NCBI RefSeq assembly: GCF_039673065.1
Contig: NZ_JBDJKW010000012.1
Coordinates: forward strand, 1-64,000
From: Allobosea sp039673065
Lineage (GTDB): Bacteria; Pseudomonadota; Alphaproteobacteria; Rhizobiales; Beijerinckiaceae
Reading direction: 5' to 3'
Length of the DNA stretch: 64,000 nucleotides
The position numbers and the translations under genes are program-made. Position 1 is the first letter of the stretch. Each line of letters starts with the position of its first letter. The notes beneath the pieces were generated by a model that saw nothing but the letters and a program-made list of their open reading frames with translations, was not told the DNA's origin and did no database searches. Positions 41,533 to 50,291 of this stretch are shown piece after piece.

Positions 41533-43089
41533 CTAGCTCAGCACCGCCCAGGCGAGCAGCCCCGCGATCACCCACAGCGCCCAGTTGCCCCAGCGGTTGC
41601 GCGCGGCCTCCGCCCGCCCGATCGCCTGCACGCTCGCCTCGTCGAGGGCGAAGCCGTGGCGCGAGGCATCCTCGAGCTGGCCGAGCACGCGCTCGGCCCG
41701 GCCGACCGTCTCCGGCAGCGCCGCGACGCTCGAGGCCAGCGAGCGCAGCCCGCGCCCGGCATCCTCGAGCCGGCCGAGCGGGCCAAGGTTCTGGGTCATC
41801 CAGTCGCGCACCACCGGCTCGGCCGTGGTCCACATGTCGAGATGCGGATCGAGCGTGCGCGCCACGCCCTCGACCACGACCATGGTCTTCTGCAGCATGA
41901 CGAGCTCGGTGCGCGTCGCCATGTCGAACAGGCCGGTGATCTCGAAGAGCAGGGTCAGCACCTTCGCCATCGAGATCTCGTCGGCGCGACGGTCGTGGAT
42001 CGGCTCGCCGACGGCGCGGATCGCCTGGGCGAAATCGTCGATCGCATGATGGGCCGGCACATAGCCGGCCTCGAAATGCACCTCCGCCACCCGGCGATAG
42101 TCGCGGGTGATGAAGCCGAGCAGGATCTCGGCGAGGAAGCGCCGCTCCTTCATGCCGAGCCGGCCCATGATGCCGCCGTCGACCGCGACGAGACGGCCCT
42201 GCGCGTCGACGAACAGGTTGCCGGGATGCATGTCGGCGTGGAAGAAGCCGTCGCGGATCGCGTGCTTCAGGAAGGACTGGATGACGATCCGGCCCAGCTC
42301 CTTGAGGTCGTGGCCGGCGGCGCGCAGTCCCTCGATGTCGGAGAGCCTGACGCCGTCGATCCATTCGTCGACCAGGATCTCGCGGGCGGTCAGCTGCCAG
42401 TCCGGCGCCGGCACGCGGAAATCCGCGTCCTCTCGGGTGTTCTCGGCGAACTCGGAGAGCGCGGCCGCTTCCAGCCGCAGGTCCATCTCCATGGTGACCG
42501 AGCGCGCCAGCGTCTCGACGACCGCGCCCATGCGCAGCCGCCTGGCCTCGGCCGAGCGCGCCTCGGCGAAGCGGGCGCCGAAGCGCATCGCGCCGAGATC
42601 GCGCTGGAAGCGGTCGCGGATGCCCGGCCGCAGGATCTTCACCGCGACCTCGCTGCCGTCCTTCAGCCGCGCCCGGTGCACCTGCGCGATCGAGGCGGCG
42701 GCCATCGGCTCGCCGAATTCGGCGAAGATCGCCTCGACGGGGCGGCCATGGGCGGCCTCGATCGCGGCGCGCGCCTGGGCCATCGGGAAGGGCGGCATCC
42801 GGTCCTGCAGCGCCGAGAGATCGGCGGCGATCTTCATGCCGACCACGTCGGGCCGTGTCGCGAGGAACTGGCCGAACTTGACGTAGGAGGGGCCGAGCCG
42901 GGTCAGCGCCGCGGCCAGCCGCGTCGCCGAGGAGCCGGCGCCGCGCCGCTCGATCAGCCGCCCGAGCGCGACGAGGCCGCGCGCCGCCGGCGGCAGAACG
43001 GACGGGTCGACGAGGGCGAGCGCGCCTTCGCGCGCCAGTACGAAGCCGACGCGGGCAGAGCGGGCGAGATGGACGACGGTGGAGATCAT
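41533..43089 (-). CDS. ubiB: Ubiquinone biosynthesis protein UbiB
   Basis: 518 residues, atypical kinase (ADCK) family needed for ubiquinone synthesis. The hallmark KFGQ is at 71-74, ATP-binding AAASIAQVHRA and VAVKILRPG, catalytic HADMHPGNLF, and metal-binding VDGGIMGRL. C-terminal membrane segment WALWVIAGLLAWAVLS. ATG 43089 gives the normal N-terminus; 43149 would add read-through of a repeat element. Downstream of ubiE, separated by a repeat. Confidence 0.95.
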   Translation of the reverse strand: MISTVVHLARSARVGFVLAREGALALVDPSVLPPAARGLVALGRLIERRGAGSSATRLAAALTRLGPSYVKFGQFLATRPDVVGMKIAADLSALQDRMPPFPMAQARAAIEAAHGRPVEAIFAEFGEPMAAASIAQVHRARLKDGSEVAVKILRPGIRDRFQRDLGAMRFGARFAEARSAEARRLRMGAVVETLARSVTMEMDLRLEAAALSEFAENTREDADFRVPAPDWQLTAREILVDEWIDGVRLSDIEGLRAAGHDLKELGRIVIQSFLKHAIRDGFFHADMHPGNLFVDAQGRLVAVDGGIMGRLGMKERRFLAEILLGFITRDYRRVAEVHFEAGYVPAHHAIDDFAQAIRAVGEPIHDRRADEISMAKVLTLLFEITGLFDMATRTELVMLQKTMVVVEGVARTLDPHLDMWTTAEPVVRDWMTQNLGPLGRLEDAGRGLRSLASSVAALPETVGRAERVLGQLEDASRHGFALDEASVQAIGRAEAARNRWGNWALWVIAGLLAWAVLS

Positions 43090-43115
43090 GCCGTCAGCAA
43101 CGCGCGATGCGCCTT

Positions 43116-43213
43116 CCTCGTCATGGTCGGGCTCGTCCCGGCCATCCACGCCGTCTTTCGGGCAGCGCGGCGTTCAAGACGCGGATGCTCGCCACGAAGG
43201 CGAGCATGACGGC
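43116..43213. repeat. Intergenic imperfect palindrome between ubiE and ubiB
   Basis: Ends CGTCATGGTCGGGCTCG and (inverted) CGTCATGCTCGCCTTCG; inner GGCGTTCAAGACGCGG-like arm. The layout and the CGTCATG boundary match the class of dispersed palindromes also seen at 26887-27034. Confidence 0.6.
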
Positions 43214-43240
43214 GGTGGGCTGTCACACCCGCGGTCTCGC

Positions 43241-44002
43241 TCACAGCTTCCAGCCGGAATGCAGCGCCACGACGCCGCCGGTCATCGGGGTGAAGCCGGC
43301 GCGGCGGAAGCCGGCCTGCGTCATCATGTCGGCGAAGACCTGCGGGCGCGGGAATTTGCGGATCGACTCGACGAGGTAGCGATAGGGCTCCGCGTCGCCG
43401 GTCACCATCCGGCCCATGGGCGGGATGAGGTTGAAGGAATAGGTGTCGTAGATCTTGTCGAGCAGCGGCACGTCGACATGGCTGAATTCGAGGCAGAGGA
43501 AGCGTCCGCCGCGCTTGAGCACGCGGTGCGCCTCCGCCAGCGCCTTGTCGATGCGCGGCACGTTGCGGATGCCGAAGGCGATCGTATAGGCGTCGAAATG
43601 GTTGTCGGGCAGGCCGAGCTCCTCGGCATTGCCCTGCACGAAGCGGATGCGCCCGTCGTCGGGAAAGCGCTTCTGCGCCCGCTCGCGCCCGACGCTCAGC
43701 ATCTCGGCGTTGATGTCGAGCACGGTGACGTCGGTCAGCGGGCCGCCGGCCTCAAGCACCTTGAAGGCGACGTCGCCGGTGCCGCCGGCCACGTCGAGAT
43801 GGTGGAAGGGCCGGTCGCGCGGCACTTTCAGCGCCGTCAGCAGCGCCTCCTTCCAGACGCGGTGGAGACCGGCCGACATCAGGTCGTTCATCAGGTCGTA
43901 GCGGCCTGCGACCTTGTGGAAGACATCGTCGACCTTGGCCTGCTTCTCGCCGAGCGGGACGGTCTCGAAGCCGAAATGGGTGGTGTCGCTGGCTGCTGTC
44001 AC
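43241..44002 (-). CDS. ubiE: Bifunctional demethylmenaquinone/2-methoxy-6-polyprenyl-1,4-benzoquinol methyltransferase UbiE
   Basis: 253 residues, SAM-dependent C-methyltransferase. Motif I DVAGGTGD at 70-77; N-terminal FGFETVPLGEKQAKVDDVFHKVAGRYD and the C-terminal MTGGVVALHSGWK are diagnostic. Start GTG 44002; the longer frame upstream overlaps mutM and is rejected. Divergent from mutM with about 100 bases between. Confidence 0.96.
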   Translation of the reverse strand: MTAASDTTHFGFETVPLGEKQAKVDDVFHKVAGRYDLMNDLMSAGLHRVWKEALLTALKVPRDRPFHHLDVAGGTGDVAFKVLEAGGPLTDVTVLDINAEMLSVGRERAQKRFPDDGRIRFVQGNAEELGLPDNHFDAYTIAFGIRNVPRIDKALAEAHRVLKRGGRFLCLEFSHVDVPLLDKIYDTYSFNLIPPMGRMVTGDAEPYRYLVESIRKFPRPQVFADMMTQAGFRRAGFTPMTGGVVALHSGWKL

Positions 44003-44099
44003 GGCGTGGAGCGCTCTTGTGTTCGGGTCGGGCGATGAATAGCGAAAGCCGTGGCCCTTGTCGCGGGCCCTCTCGACGCATGCTGAAGAGCGCAAGCCG

Positions 44100-44993
44100 A
44101 TGCCCGAACTTCCCGAGGTCGAAACCGTCCGCCGCGGGCTGGAGCCCGCCATGCTCGGCCAGCGCTTCGCCGCGGTGTCGCTGCGCCGGGCGGATCTGCG
44201 CTTTCCGCTGCCGGAGCGCTTCGCCGAGCGGCTGACCGGGCGCCGGGTCGAGGCGCTGTCGCGCCGGGCGAAATACCTGATCGCCGATCTCGACGACGCG
44301 CAGGCGCTGGTGATGCATCTGGGCATGAGCGGGCGCTTCGTGGTCGAGGCGCCGGGCACGCCGCCGGCCGAGCCGGGCGCCTATTACAACGAGATCGGCC
44401 GGCATCTCCGGCACGATCACGTCGTCTTCGACTTCGGCTCGGGCGCCCGCGTCACCTATAACGACGTGCGACGCTTCGGCTTCATGGACCTGCTGCCGCG
44501 CAGCGGGCTGGAGACCAGCCGGCACTTCGCCGGCATGGGTATCGAGCCGCTCGGCAACGAATTGTCCGGCGAATTGCTGGCGGCGCTCTTCGCCGGCAAG
44601 CTCGCCCCGCTCAAGGCGGCGCTGCTCGACCAGCGGCTGATCGCCGGGCTCGGCAACATCTATGTCTGCGAGGCGCTGTTCCGGGCCGGGCTGCATCCGC
44701 AGGCACCGGCCGGCTCGCTGGTCGCGCCGGACGGCACGCCGCGCGAGAAGGCGCATCTGCTCGCCCGCATCATCCGCGAGGTGCTGGAGGAGGCGGTCGC
44801 GGCCGGCGGCTCGACGCTGCGCGACTTCGCCCATGCCGACGGCTCGCTCGGCTATTTCCAGCACCGCTTCAAGGTCTATGACCGCGAGGGCGAGCCCTGC
44901 ACCACGCCGGGCTGCGGCGGCACGGTGTCCCGCCTCGTCCAGGCCGGCCGCTCGACCTTCTACTGCCCGCGCTGCCAGCCGGCTCAGCGCTGA
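44100..44993 (+). CDS. mutM: Formamidopyrimidine-DNA glycosylase
   Basis: 297 residues, repairs 8-oxoguanine. The N-terminal PELPEVETVRRGL carries the catalytic Pro/Glu, SRRAKYLI the beta-clamp Lys, and the C-terminal zinc finger is C-x4-C ... C-x2-C (CTTPGC and CPRC). ATG 44100. Its 3' end overlaps the convergent GFA gene by 10 bases. Confidence 0.97.
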   Translation: MPELPEVETVRRGLEPAMLGQRFAAVSLRRADLRFPLPERFAERLTGRRVEALSRRAKYLIADLDDAQALVMHLGMSGRFVVEAPGTPPAEPGAYYNEIGRHLRHDHVVFDFGSGARVTYNDVRRFGFMDLLPRSGLETSRHFAGMGIEPLGNELSGELLAALFAGKLAPLKAALLDQRLIAGLGNIYVCEALFRAGLHPQAPAGSLVAPDGTPREKAHLLARIIREVLEEAVAAGGSTLRDFAHADGSLGYFQHRFKVYDREGEPCTTPGCGGTVSRLVQAGRSTFYCPRCQPAQR

Positions 44994-45415
44994 GGCGGGG
45001 CCGGTGGCTGGCCGGCGCAATTGGCCAGGCTCTCGTCGATCAGGCCCCAGCTCGGGGCCGAGCCGGTCCAGATGAAGCCCTCGGGCCGGCCGAGCTCGGG
45101 TGTGTCGAGCGTGCCGGCGCGCACCACCATCATCTCGGGGCGGCCGGAGGACTGGCTGAACATCGGGGTGCCGCAGGCGCGGCAGAAGCGACGGCGCATG
45201 GTATTGCCGCTCTCGGCCCGGCCGACATGCTCGCCGAGCTCGCCCGTCACCGTGCAGGCATCGGCGCGGAAGACCAGGTTCACCGTGGCGTTGCCGGCGG
45301 CGAGATACTGGCAGTCGCGGCACCAGCAGGCCCGGCGCGCCAGCGGCCCGCTGGCGAAACTGTAGCGCACCGCCCCGCACAGGCAGCCGCCCGTCACCTC
45401 GGTCGTCGTCGTCAT
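44984..45415 (-). CDS. GFA family (glutathione-dependent formaldehyde-activating enzyme-like) protein
   Basis: 143 residues, zinc-binding beta fold. Cys ligands: C11 and C13 (GGCLCGAV), C30, C32, C35 (CWCRDC) and C78, C81 (FCRACGTPMF). Despite the family name most members are of unknown substrate. ATG 45415 with GGAAGG upstream. Tail-to-tail overlap of 10 bases with mutM. Confidence 0.92.
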   Translation of the reverse strand: MTTTTEVTGGCLCGAVRYSFASGPLARRACWCRDCQYLAAGNATVNLVFRADACTVTGELGEHVGRAESGNTMRRRFCRACGTPMFSQSSGRPEMMVVRAGTLDTPELGRPEGFIWTGSAPSWGLIDESLANCAGQPPAPPQR

Positions 45416-45581
45416 CGCCGGTTCCTTCCCGATATCCGCGCTTGCGTCCGGCGCAGACTGGCACGGCCGGCGCGATCTTGCGGATGCGGGCGCGCCCATG
45501 CGGTCTTGTGCGCCCGCGCATGGACTTCCCCGGCCCGCGCCCGCTAAAGCTTGCGGCCACAGCACGTCCGGGGAGACCGCC

Positions 45582-46355
45582 ATGGCTTATGAGACCATTC
45601 TCGTCGAGGTGAAGGACAGGGTCGGCGTGATCACGCTGAACCGGCCGCAGGCGCTCAACGCCCTCAACGGCCGGCTGATCTCCGAGATCAACACCGTGCT
45701 CGACGGTTTCGAGCGCGATCCGCAGATCGGCTGCACCGTCATCACCGGCTCCGAGAAGGCCTTCGCCGCCGGCGCCGACATCAAGGAGATGCAGGAGCGC
45801 ACCTGGCCCGGCACCTATCTCGACGACCGCTTCGCCGAATGGGACCGGATCGGCCAGCGCCGCAAGCCGATCATCGCCGCGGTCGCCGGCTTCGCGCTCG
45901 GCGGCGGCTGCGAACTCGCCATGATGTGCGACCTGATCATCGCCGCCGACACGGCCAAGTTCGGCCAGCCCGAGATCAATCTCGGCGTGATCCCGGGCGC
46001 CGGCGGCACCCAGCGCCTGACCCATGCCGTCGGCAAGGCCAAGGCGATGGACCTGATCCTGACCGGGCGCATGATGGATGCCGAAGAGGCCGAGAAGGCC
46101 GGGCTCGTCGCCCGTGTCGTGCCCTATGCCGAGCTGATGGAGGTGGCGCTCAAGGCCGCCGGCCAGATCGCCGCCAAGTCGCTGCCCTCGGTGCTCGCCG
46201 CCAAGGAGAGCGTCAACCGCGCCTCCGAGACGACGCTGGCCGAGGGGCTGCGCTTCGAGCGCCGGGTGTTCTCGGCGCTGTTCGCCACCCACGACCAGAA
46301 GGAGGGGATGGCGGCCTTCGCCGAGAAGCGCAAGCCGCTGTTCACCAACCTCTGA
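45582..46355 (+). CDS. Enoyl-CoA hydratase (crotonase family)
   Basis: 257 residues. Oxyanion-hole segments AFAAGADIKEM and AGFALGGGCELAMMCD, and the catalytic Glu residues in CELAMM and PEINLGVIPGAGG, identify a short-chain enoyl-CoA hydratase of the PaaF/EchS1 type. It lies in the mutM-rpsT interval, where rhizobial genomes commonly carry it. Confidence 0.94.
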   Translation: MAYETILVEVKDRVGVITLNRPQALNALNGRLISEINTVLDGFERDPQIGCTVITGSEKAFAAGADIKEMQERTWPGTYLDDRFAEWDRIGQRRKPIIAAVAGFALGGGCELAMMCDLIIAADTAKFGQPEINLGVIPGAGGTQRLTHAVGKAKAMDLILTGRMMDAEEAEKAGLVARVVPYAELMEVALKAAGQIAAKSLPSVLAAKESVNRASETTLAEGLRFERRVFSALFATHDQKEGMAAFAEKRKPLFTNL

Positions 46356-46462
46356 TCCGCGATGACGCCGCTGCCCGCCGCGCATGGCGGAGGGCAGCGG
46401 ACCCCCATGGCGTTCGCCGCCCCGGGCTGGCAGCATGCGCCGCCAAGCCCGAGGGAGCCGAG

Positions 46463-47437
46463 ATGACCGAGACCGCCATTGCCCTGCCGACCTTCGCCGA
46501 TGTCGAGACCGCCGCCGGGCGCCTCGCCGGCGTCGCCCACCGCACGCCGGCCCTGACCTCGCGCACCGCCAATGCCCGCACCGGCGGCAATCTCGTCTTC
46601 AAGGCCGAGAGCCTGCAGCGCATGGGCGCCTTCAAGTTCCGCGGCGGCTACAACGCCATCGCCGCGCTCTCGGCCGAGCAGCGCCGGCGCGGCGTGCTCA
46701 GCTTCTCCTCCGGCAACCATGCCCAGGCGATCGCCTATGCCGGCCGCCTGCTCGGCACGCCGACCACCATCATCATGCCGGAGGACGCGCCGGCGGCGAA
46801 GGTCGAGGCGACGCAGAACTACGGCGCCGAGGTCGTGCGCTACGACCGCTACAGCCAGGACCGCCAGGAACTGGCCGACCGGCTCGCCAGCGCGCGCGGC
46901 CTGACCGTGATCCCGCCCTACGACCATGCCGACGTGATCGCCGGGCAGGGCACGGCCACCCTCGAGCTGATCCAGGACGCCGGCCAGTTCGACGTGATCC
47001 TCGCCTGCGTCGGCGGCGGCGGGCTGCTGGCCGGCACGCTGCTGGCTGCCAAGGCGCTCAATCCCGGCTGCCGGGTCTATGGCGTCGAGCCCGAGGCCGG
47101 CAACGACGCCCAGCAATCGCTGCGCAAGGGCGAGATCGTTCGCATCGACGTGCCCAAGACCATCGCCGACGGCGCGCAGACGGCCTTCCTCGGCCAGCTG
47201 ACCTTCCCGATCATCCGCGACCTGGTCGAGGACATCGTCACGGTGAGCGACGCCGCCCTGGTCGCCGCCATGCGCTTCTTCGCCGAGCGCATGAAGCTCG
47301 TGGTCGAGCCGACGGGCTGCCTGGCGGCGGCGGCGGTCTTCACCGGCGCCGTGCCGGTCGAGGGCAAGCGGGTCGGCATCCTGATCAGCGGCGGCAATGT
47401 CGACCTGCCGAGCTATGCCCGCTTCATCGGCGGCTGA
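46463..47437 (+). CDS. Threonine/serine dehydratase or threo-3-hydroxyaspartate ammonia-lyase (fold-type II PLP)
   Basis: 324 residues, catalytic domain only with no regulatory ACT domain. PLP Lys in GAFKFRGGYNA, Asn loop SFSSGNHAQAIA, phosphate-binding loop CVGGGGLLAGT. The sequence is as close to serine racemase/threo-3-hydroxyaspartate ammonia-lyase as to catabolic threonine dehydratase, so the substrate is open. GAGGGAG precedes ATG 46463. Confidence 0.9.
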   Translation: MTETAIALPTFADVETAAGRLAGVAHRTPALTSRTANARTGGNLVFKAESLQRMGAFKFRGGYNAIAALSAEQRRRGVLSFSSGNHAQAIAYAGRLLGTPTTIIMPEDAPAAKVEATQNYGAEVVRYDRYSQDRQELADRLASARGLTVIPPYDHADVIAGQGTATLELIQDAGQFDVILACVGGGGLLAGTLLAAKALNPGCRVYGVEPEAGNDAQQSLRKGEIVRIDVPKTIADGAQTAFLGQLTFPIIRDLVEDIVTVSDAALVAAMRFFAERMKLVVEPTGCLAAAAVFTGAVPVEGKRVGILISGGNVDLPSYARFIGG

Positions 47438-47470
47438 GCAGGGTCGCGGGGCCTGTTCGCGATTCCGGCG

Positions 47471-47499
47471 TTGACTGCGCCCGGCCCAGCGACTATAGG
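47471..47499 (+). promoter_or_regulatory. Sigma-70 promoter of rpsT
   Basis: TTGACT (47471-47476), 17-base spacer, TATAGG (47494-47499). Transcription would start near 47506, giving an about 117-base leader before rpsT. Confidence 0.6.
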
Positions 47500-47622
47500 C
47501 TCCCATCACTGCGACGGTCCGCTCCGGCTGGGCCGTCGCTCGCGCTTTCACAGATAGGATTTCCGGTCGCGTCCGCCGGCTTTCGGGCCAGGCATCGACC
47601 GTGATCAGGACAGGGACTGACG

Positions 47623-47889
47623 ATGGCCAATACGACCTCGGCCAAGAAGGCCGCGCGTAAGATCGAGCGCCGCACCGCCGTCAACAAGGCGCGCCGCAGC
47701 CGCATGCGCACCTTCCTCCGCAAGGTCGAGGAGGCGATCGCCTCCGGCGACAAGGGCGCCGCGAGCGAGGCTCTCAAGGCCGCTCAGCCGGTGATCATGC
47801 GGGCGGCGCAGAACGGCGTGGTTCACAAGAACACCGCCTCGCGCAAGGTCTCGCGCCTGGCCCATCGCATCGGCGCTCTCGCGTCCTGA
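47623..47889 (+). CDS. rpsT: 30S ribosomal protein S20
   Basis: 88 residues, highly basic, start MANTTSAKKAARKIERR, with VNKARRSRMRTFLRKVEEAI and NTASRKVSRLAHRI as in other alphaproteobacteria. Own promoter upstream and strong terminator downstream make it a monocistronic unit. S20 is autoregulated translationally in E. coli; a similar role for the leader here is inference. Confidence 0.98.
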   Translation: MANTTSAKKAARKIERRTAVNKARRSRMRTFLRKVEEAIASGDKGAASEALKAAQPVIMRAAQNGVVHKNTASRKVSRLAHRIGALAS

Positions 47890-47925
47890 TCCGACGCCGC
47901 CACGGCGGCGCCACGATCCGTTTCG

Positions 47926-47953
47926 ACCCGGCTCCCACGGAGCCGGGTTTTTT
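47926..47953 (+). terminator. Intrinsic terminator of rpsT
   Basis: Perfect 10-bp stem (A plus CCCGGCTCC with GGAGCCGGG plus T), 3-base loop, then a T-run TTTTTT. About 37 bases after the stop. Confidence 0.92.
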
Positions 47954-48666
47954 CGTGTTCCGGGCACCCGGGATGCTGCGTGCCGCGTCGGTCCCCGAAG
48001 CCGATTCCGCAATATTTTCACGGTTTTAGGGACTTGACTCCTGCGGCGTTCCGCGGGGTCGAAATCAGGCTTTTCGGTCCTTTCGGCCGCTCAGAATTAG
48101 GCCATATTTTTCATCATCTTAGTGGGCAAAGCATTCGGTTTCGCCGAATCGCGGCGCTTCCATGGCCGTCCGCGCGGGCCCTTATGAAAAAAGAATCGGG
48201 GCGCGCGCGGCGCGCTTGCCGGCCCGAAAAGTCCAACGTCCCCAACTGATTGCAGGGGCCCCTTGCGCGGCGTCTCAGGCGGGTCCGTCGGCTGATTCGC
48301 GCGGGCCCCCGAACGGCCACTTGCCCCCGTTCGAGGCCGCCCTATAAGGTCACTTCATCGCCGGCCGGGCAGCGATGTCGGGCCGGACTTTCCAGAGATC
48401 GATGATCTTTTTGGCTTGCAACCAGGGGGTTGGAGGGATGGCGTTCTTTGTCTTCCACTGTTGATCAGATCGGGATGAAGAGCGGCCGCGTCCTTCGCCG
48501 GACCCTCTTCCGCTAGCAGAGACGAAGCGCTCGTTGGAGCGGCCCGCACCGCCGGTGACCACCGGTGGCGGGGAGGTCTTTGCTGTCACCAGAAGCGGCA
48601 CTGCGGACCGGCCTCGTCGCCGGACCGCACAGGTGCGCCATACATATTGAACGGGGCGATAGACAG
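47954..48666. other. Gene-poor region upstream of dnaA
   Basis: About 710 bases with no credible gene, locally richer in A+T (around 48005-48130 and 48410-48480). A 6-bp hairpin ATTCGG/CCGAAT lies at 48133-48149. I saw no exact DnaA box (TTATCCACA or complement) and no TTAA-N7-TTAA site, so a replication origin here is not supported; the dnaA promoter and leader presumably lie here. Confidence 0.6.
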
Positions 48667-50157
48667 ATGCTGGAGCGGACAGGGCGCGGCGATGGGGCGG
48701 GCACGATGACGGATTCCGTCGAGGCCGGAGTTGCGGCTGCCATCGGTGACAACTGGGACCGCGTTCGCCGCCGCCTGCGGGCCGAGCTGGGCGAGGACGT
48801 GTTCTCCAGCTGGTTCGCCCGGGTCGAGATCGCCGCGGTGGTCGAGGGCGTCGCCCATCTCACCGTCCCCACCCGTTTCCTGAAGAGCTGGCTCGAGGCC
48901 CATTACGCCGAGCGCCTGCGGGCGCATTGCATGGCCGAGCTGGACGCCCCCCACGGCGTCTCGCTGAGCGTGCGCCAGGTCGCCCGCGACGCGGCCGCCT
49001 CGCGCCCCGACCTGGCCTCGCTGCAGCGTCCGCGCCCGGCGCCGGCCCGCCCGGCCGCGGTCGAGGCTGAGGCGCCGGCCGCGCCGGCCCCCGCCGGTGA
49101 GCGCGACGTCATGGATGCCTGCGGCACCCTGCTCGACCGCCGCATGACCTTCCAGAGCTTCGTGGTCGGCAAGCCGAACGCGCTGGCCTTCGCCGCCGCC
49201 GAGCGCATCGCCGGCGCCTCGCAGGAGGCCACGCCCTACAATCCGCTCTACCTCCATGCCGGCGTCGGCCTCGGCAAGACGCATCTGATCCAGGCCATCG
49301 CCCAGGATGCGCGCCAGCACGGCAAGCGCGTCGCCTATTTCACCGCCGACCGCTTCATGTACGGCTTCGTCGCGGCGCTGAAGTCGCAGACCGCGCTCGC
49401 CTTCAAGGAGAAGCTGCGCGGCATCGACCTGCTGATCGTCGACGACGTCCAGTTCATCCAGGGCCGCTCGATCCAGCAGGAGTTCGGCCACACGATCAAC
49501 GCGCTGATCGACGCCGGCAAGCAGATCGTCGTCGCCGCCGACCGGCTGCCGAGCGACCTCGAGACCATGGACGAGCGCATCCGCTCGCGGCTCGCCGGCG
49601 GCCTCGTCGTCGAGATCGGCGAGCTGGACGAGGCGCTGCGCGTCGAGATCCTGACCGGCCGGCTCGATGCGCTGAAGACCGCGCATCAGGGCTTCCAGGT
49701 CAATCCGGACGTGATCTCCTATGTGGCCCGCGCCGTGGCGACCAATGGCCGCGACCTCGACGGCGCCGCCAACCGCATCCTCGCCCATGCGACGCTGACC
49801 GGCGCCACCGTGACGCTGGAGACCGCCGAGGCGGCCATCCGCGATCTGGTGCGCACCCGCGAGCCGCGCCGCGTCAAGATCGAGGAGATCCAGAAGCTGG
49901 TGGCGACGCGCTACAATGTCAGCCGCGCCGACATCCTCTCCGAGCGCCGCACCGCGGCGGTGGTCAAGCCGCGCCAGATCGCGATGTATCTCGCCAAGGC
50001 GCTGACCCCGCGCTCCCTGCCGGAGATTGGTCGCCGCTTCGGCGGGCGCGACCACACCACGGTGCTGCACGCCGTGCGCAAGATCGAGAAGGCGATCGGC
50101 GAGGACCGTTCGCTGCACGAGGAGGTCGACCTCCTCAAGCGCATGCTGCAGGAGTGA
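48667..50157 (+). CDS. dnaA: Chromosomal replication initiator protein DnaA
   Basis: About 496 residues. Domain I (WDRVRRRLRAELGEDVFSSWFA), an Ala/Pro-rich linker, AAA+ domain with Walker A GVGLGKTH and Walker B LLIVDDVQF, and the DNA-binding domain IV signature GGRDHTTVLHAVRKIEK. ATG 48667 or 48706 (MTDSVEAG) may start it; the second has GGGGCGGG closely upstream and gives an N-terminus nearer family average. Followed by dnaN and recF, the ancestral order. Confidence 0.97.
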   Translation: MLERTGRGDGAGTMTDSVEAGVAAAIGDNWDRVRRRLRAELGEDVFSSWFARVEIAAVVEGVAHLTVPTRFLKSWLEAHYAERLRAHCMAELDAPHGVSLSVRQVARDAAASRPDLASLQRPRPAPARPAAVEAEAPAAPAPAGERDVMDACGTLLDRRMTFQSFVVGKPNALAFAAAERIAGASQEATPYNPLYLHAGVGLGKTHLIQAIAQDARQHGKRVAYFTADRFMYGFVAALKSQTALAFKEKLRGIDLLIVDDVQFIQGRSIQQEFGHTINALIDAGKQIVVAADRLPSDLETMDERIRSRLAGGLVVEIGELDEALRVEILTGRLDALKTAHQGFQVNPDVISYVARAVATNGRDLDGAANRILAHATLTGATVTLETAEAAIRDLVRTREPRRVKIEEIQKLVATRYNVSRADILSERRTAAVVKPRQIAMYLAKALTPRSLPEIGRRFGGRDHTTVLHAVRKIEKAIGEDRSLHEEVDLLKRMLQE

Positions 50158-50291
50158 GCCCGGGCGCGGCGTTTCGCCTGTGAGAGAACCCGCCGGGCGC
50201 CCTTGCGCCCGGGACGGGGCTCCGGCAATGTCGCGGGCCCTCTTTCTCGCCGCGCGCCGATGGCGCGCGCGCCAGCACGCCAGATAGAGCC

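Noticed and set aside
45464..45490. Sigma-54 promoter (TGGCACGG...TTGC)
   Set aside because: The TGGCAC element is followed by TTGC at the wrong spacing, and no other GG/GC pair at 24/12 was found near gene starts.
43752..46436. 894-residue minus-strand frame across mutM and enoyl-CoA hydratase
   Set aside because: It is antisense to two conserved genes and its only homology-like part is ubiE read out of frame.
48133..48149. Hairpin ATTCGG/CCGAAT upstream of dnaA as a terminator
   Set aside because: Stem is only 6 bp and no T-tract follows; kept only as a note.
47980..48249. 89-residue frame upstream of dnaA
   Set aside because: No ribosome site, no homology-like pattern, and it begins within the low-information non-coding region.
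50158..50291. Regulatory structure between dnaA and dnaN
   Set aside because: Only weak GC-rich pairing is visible, nothing distinctive enough to call.
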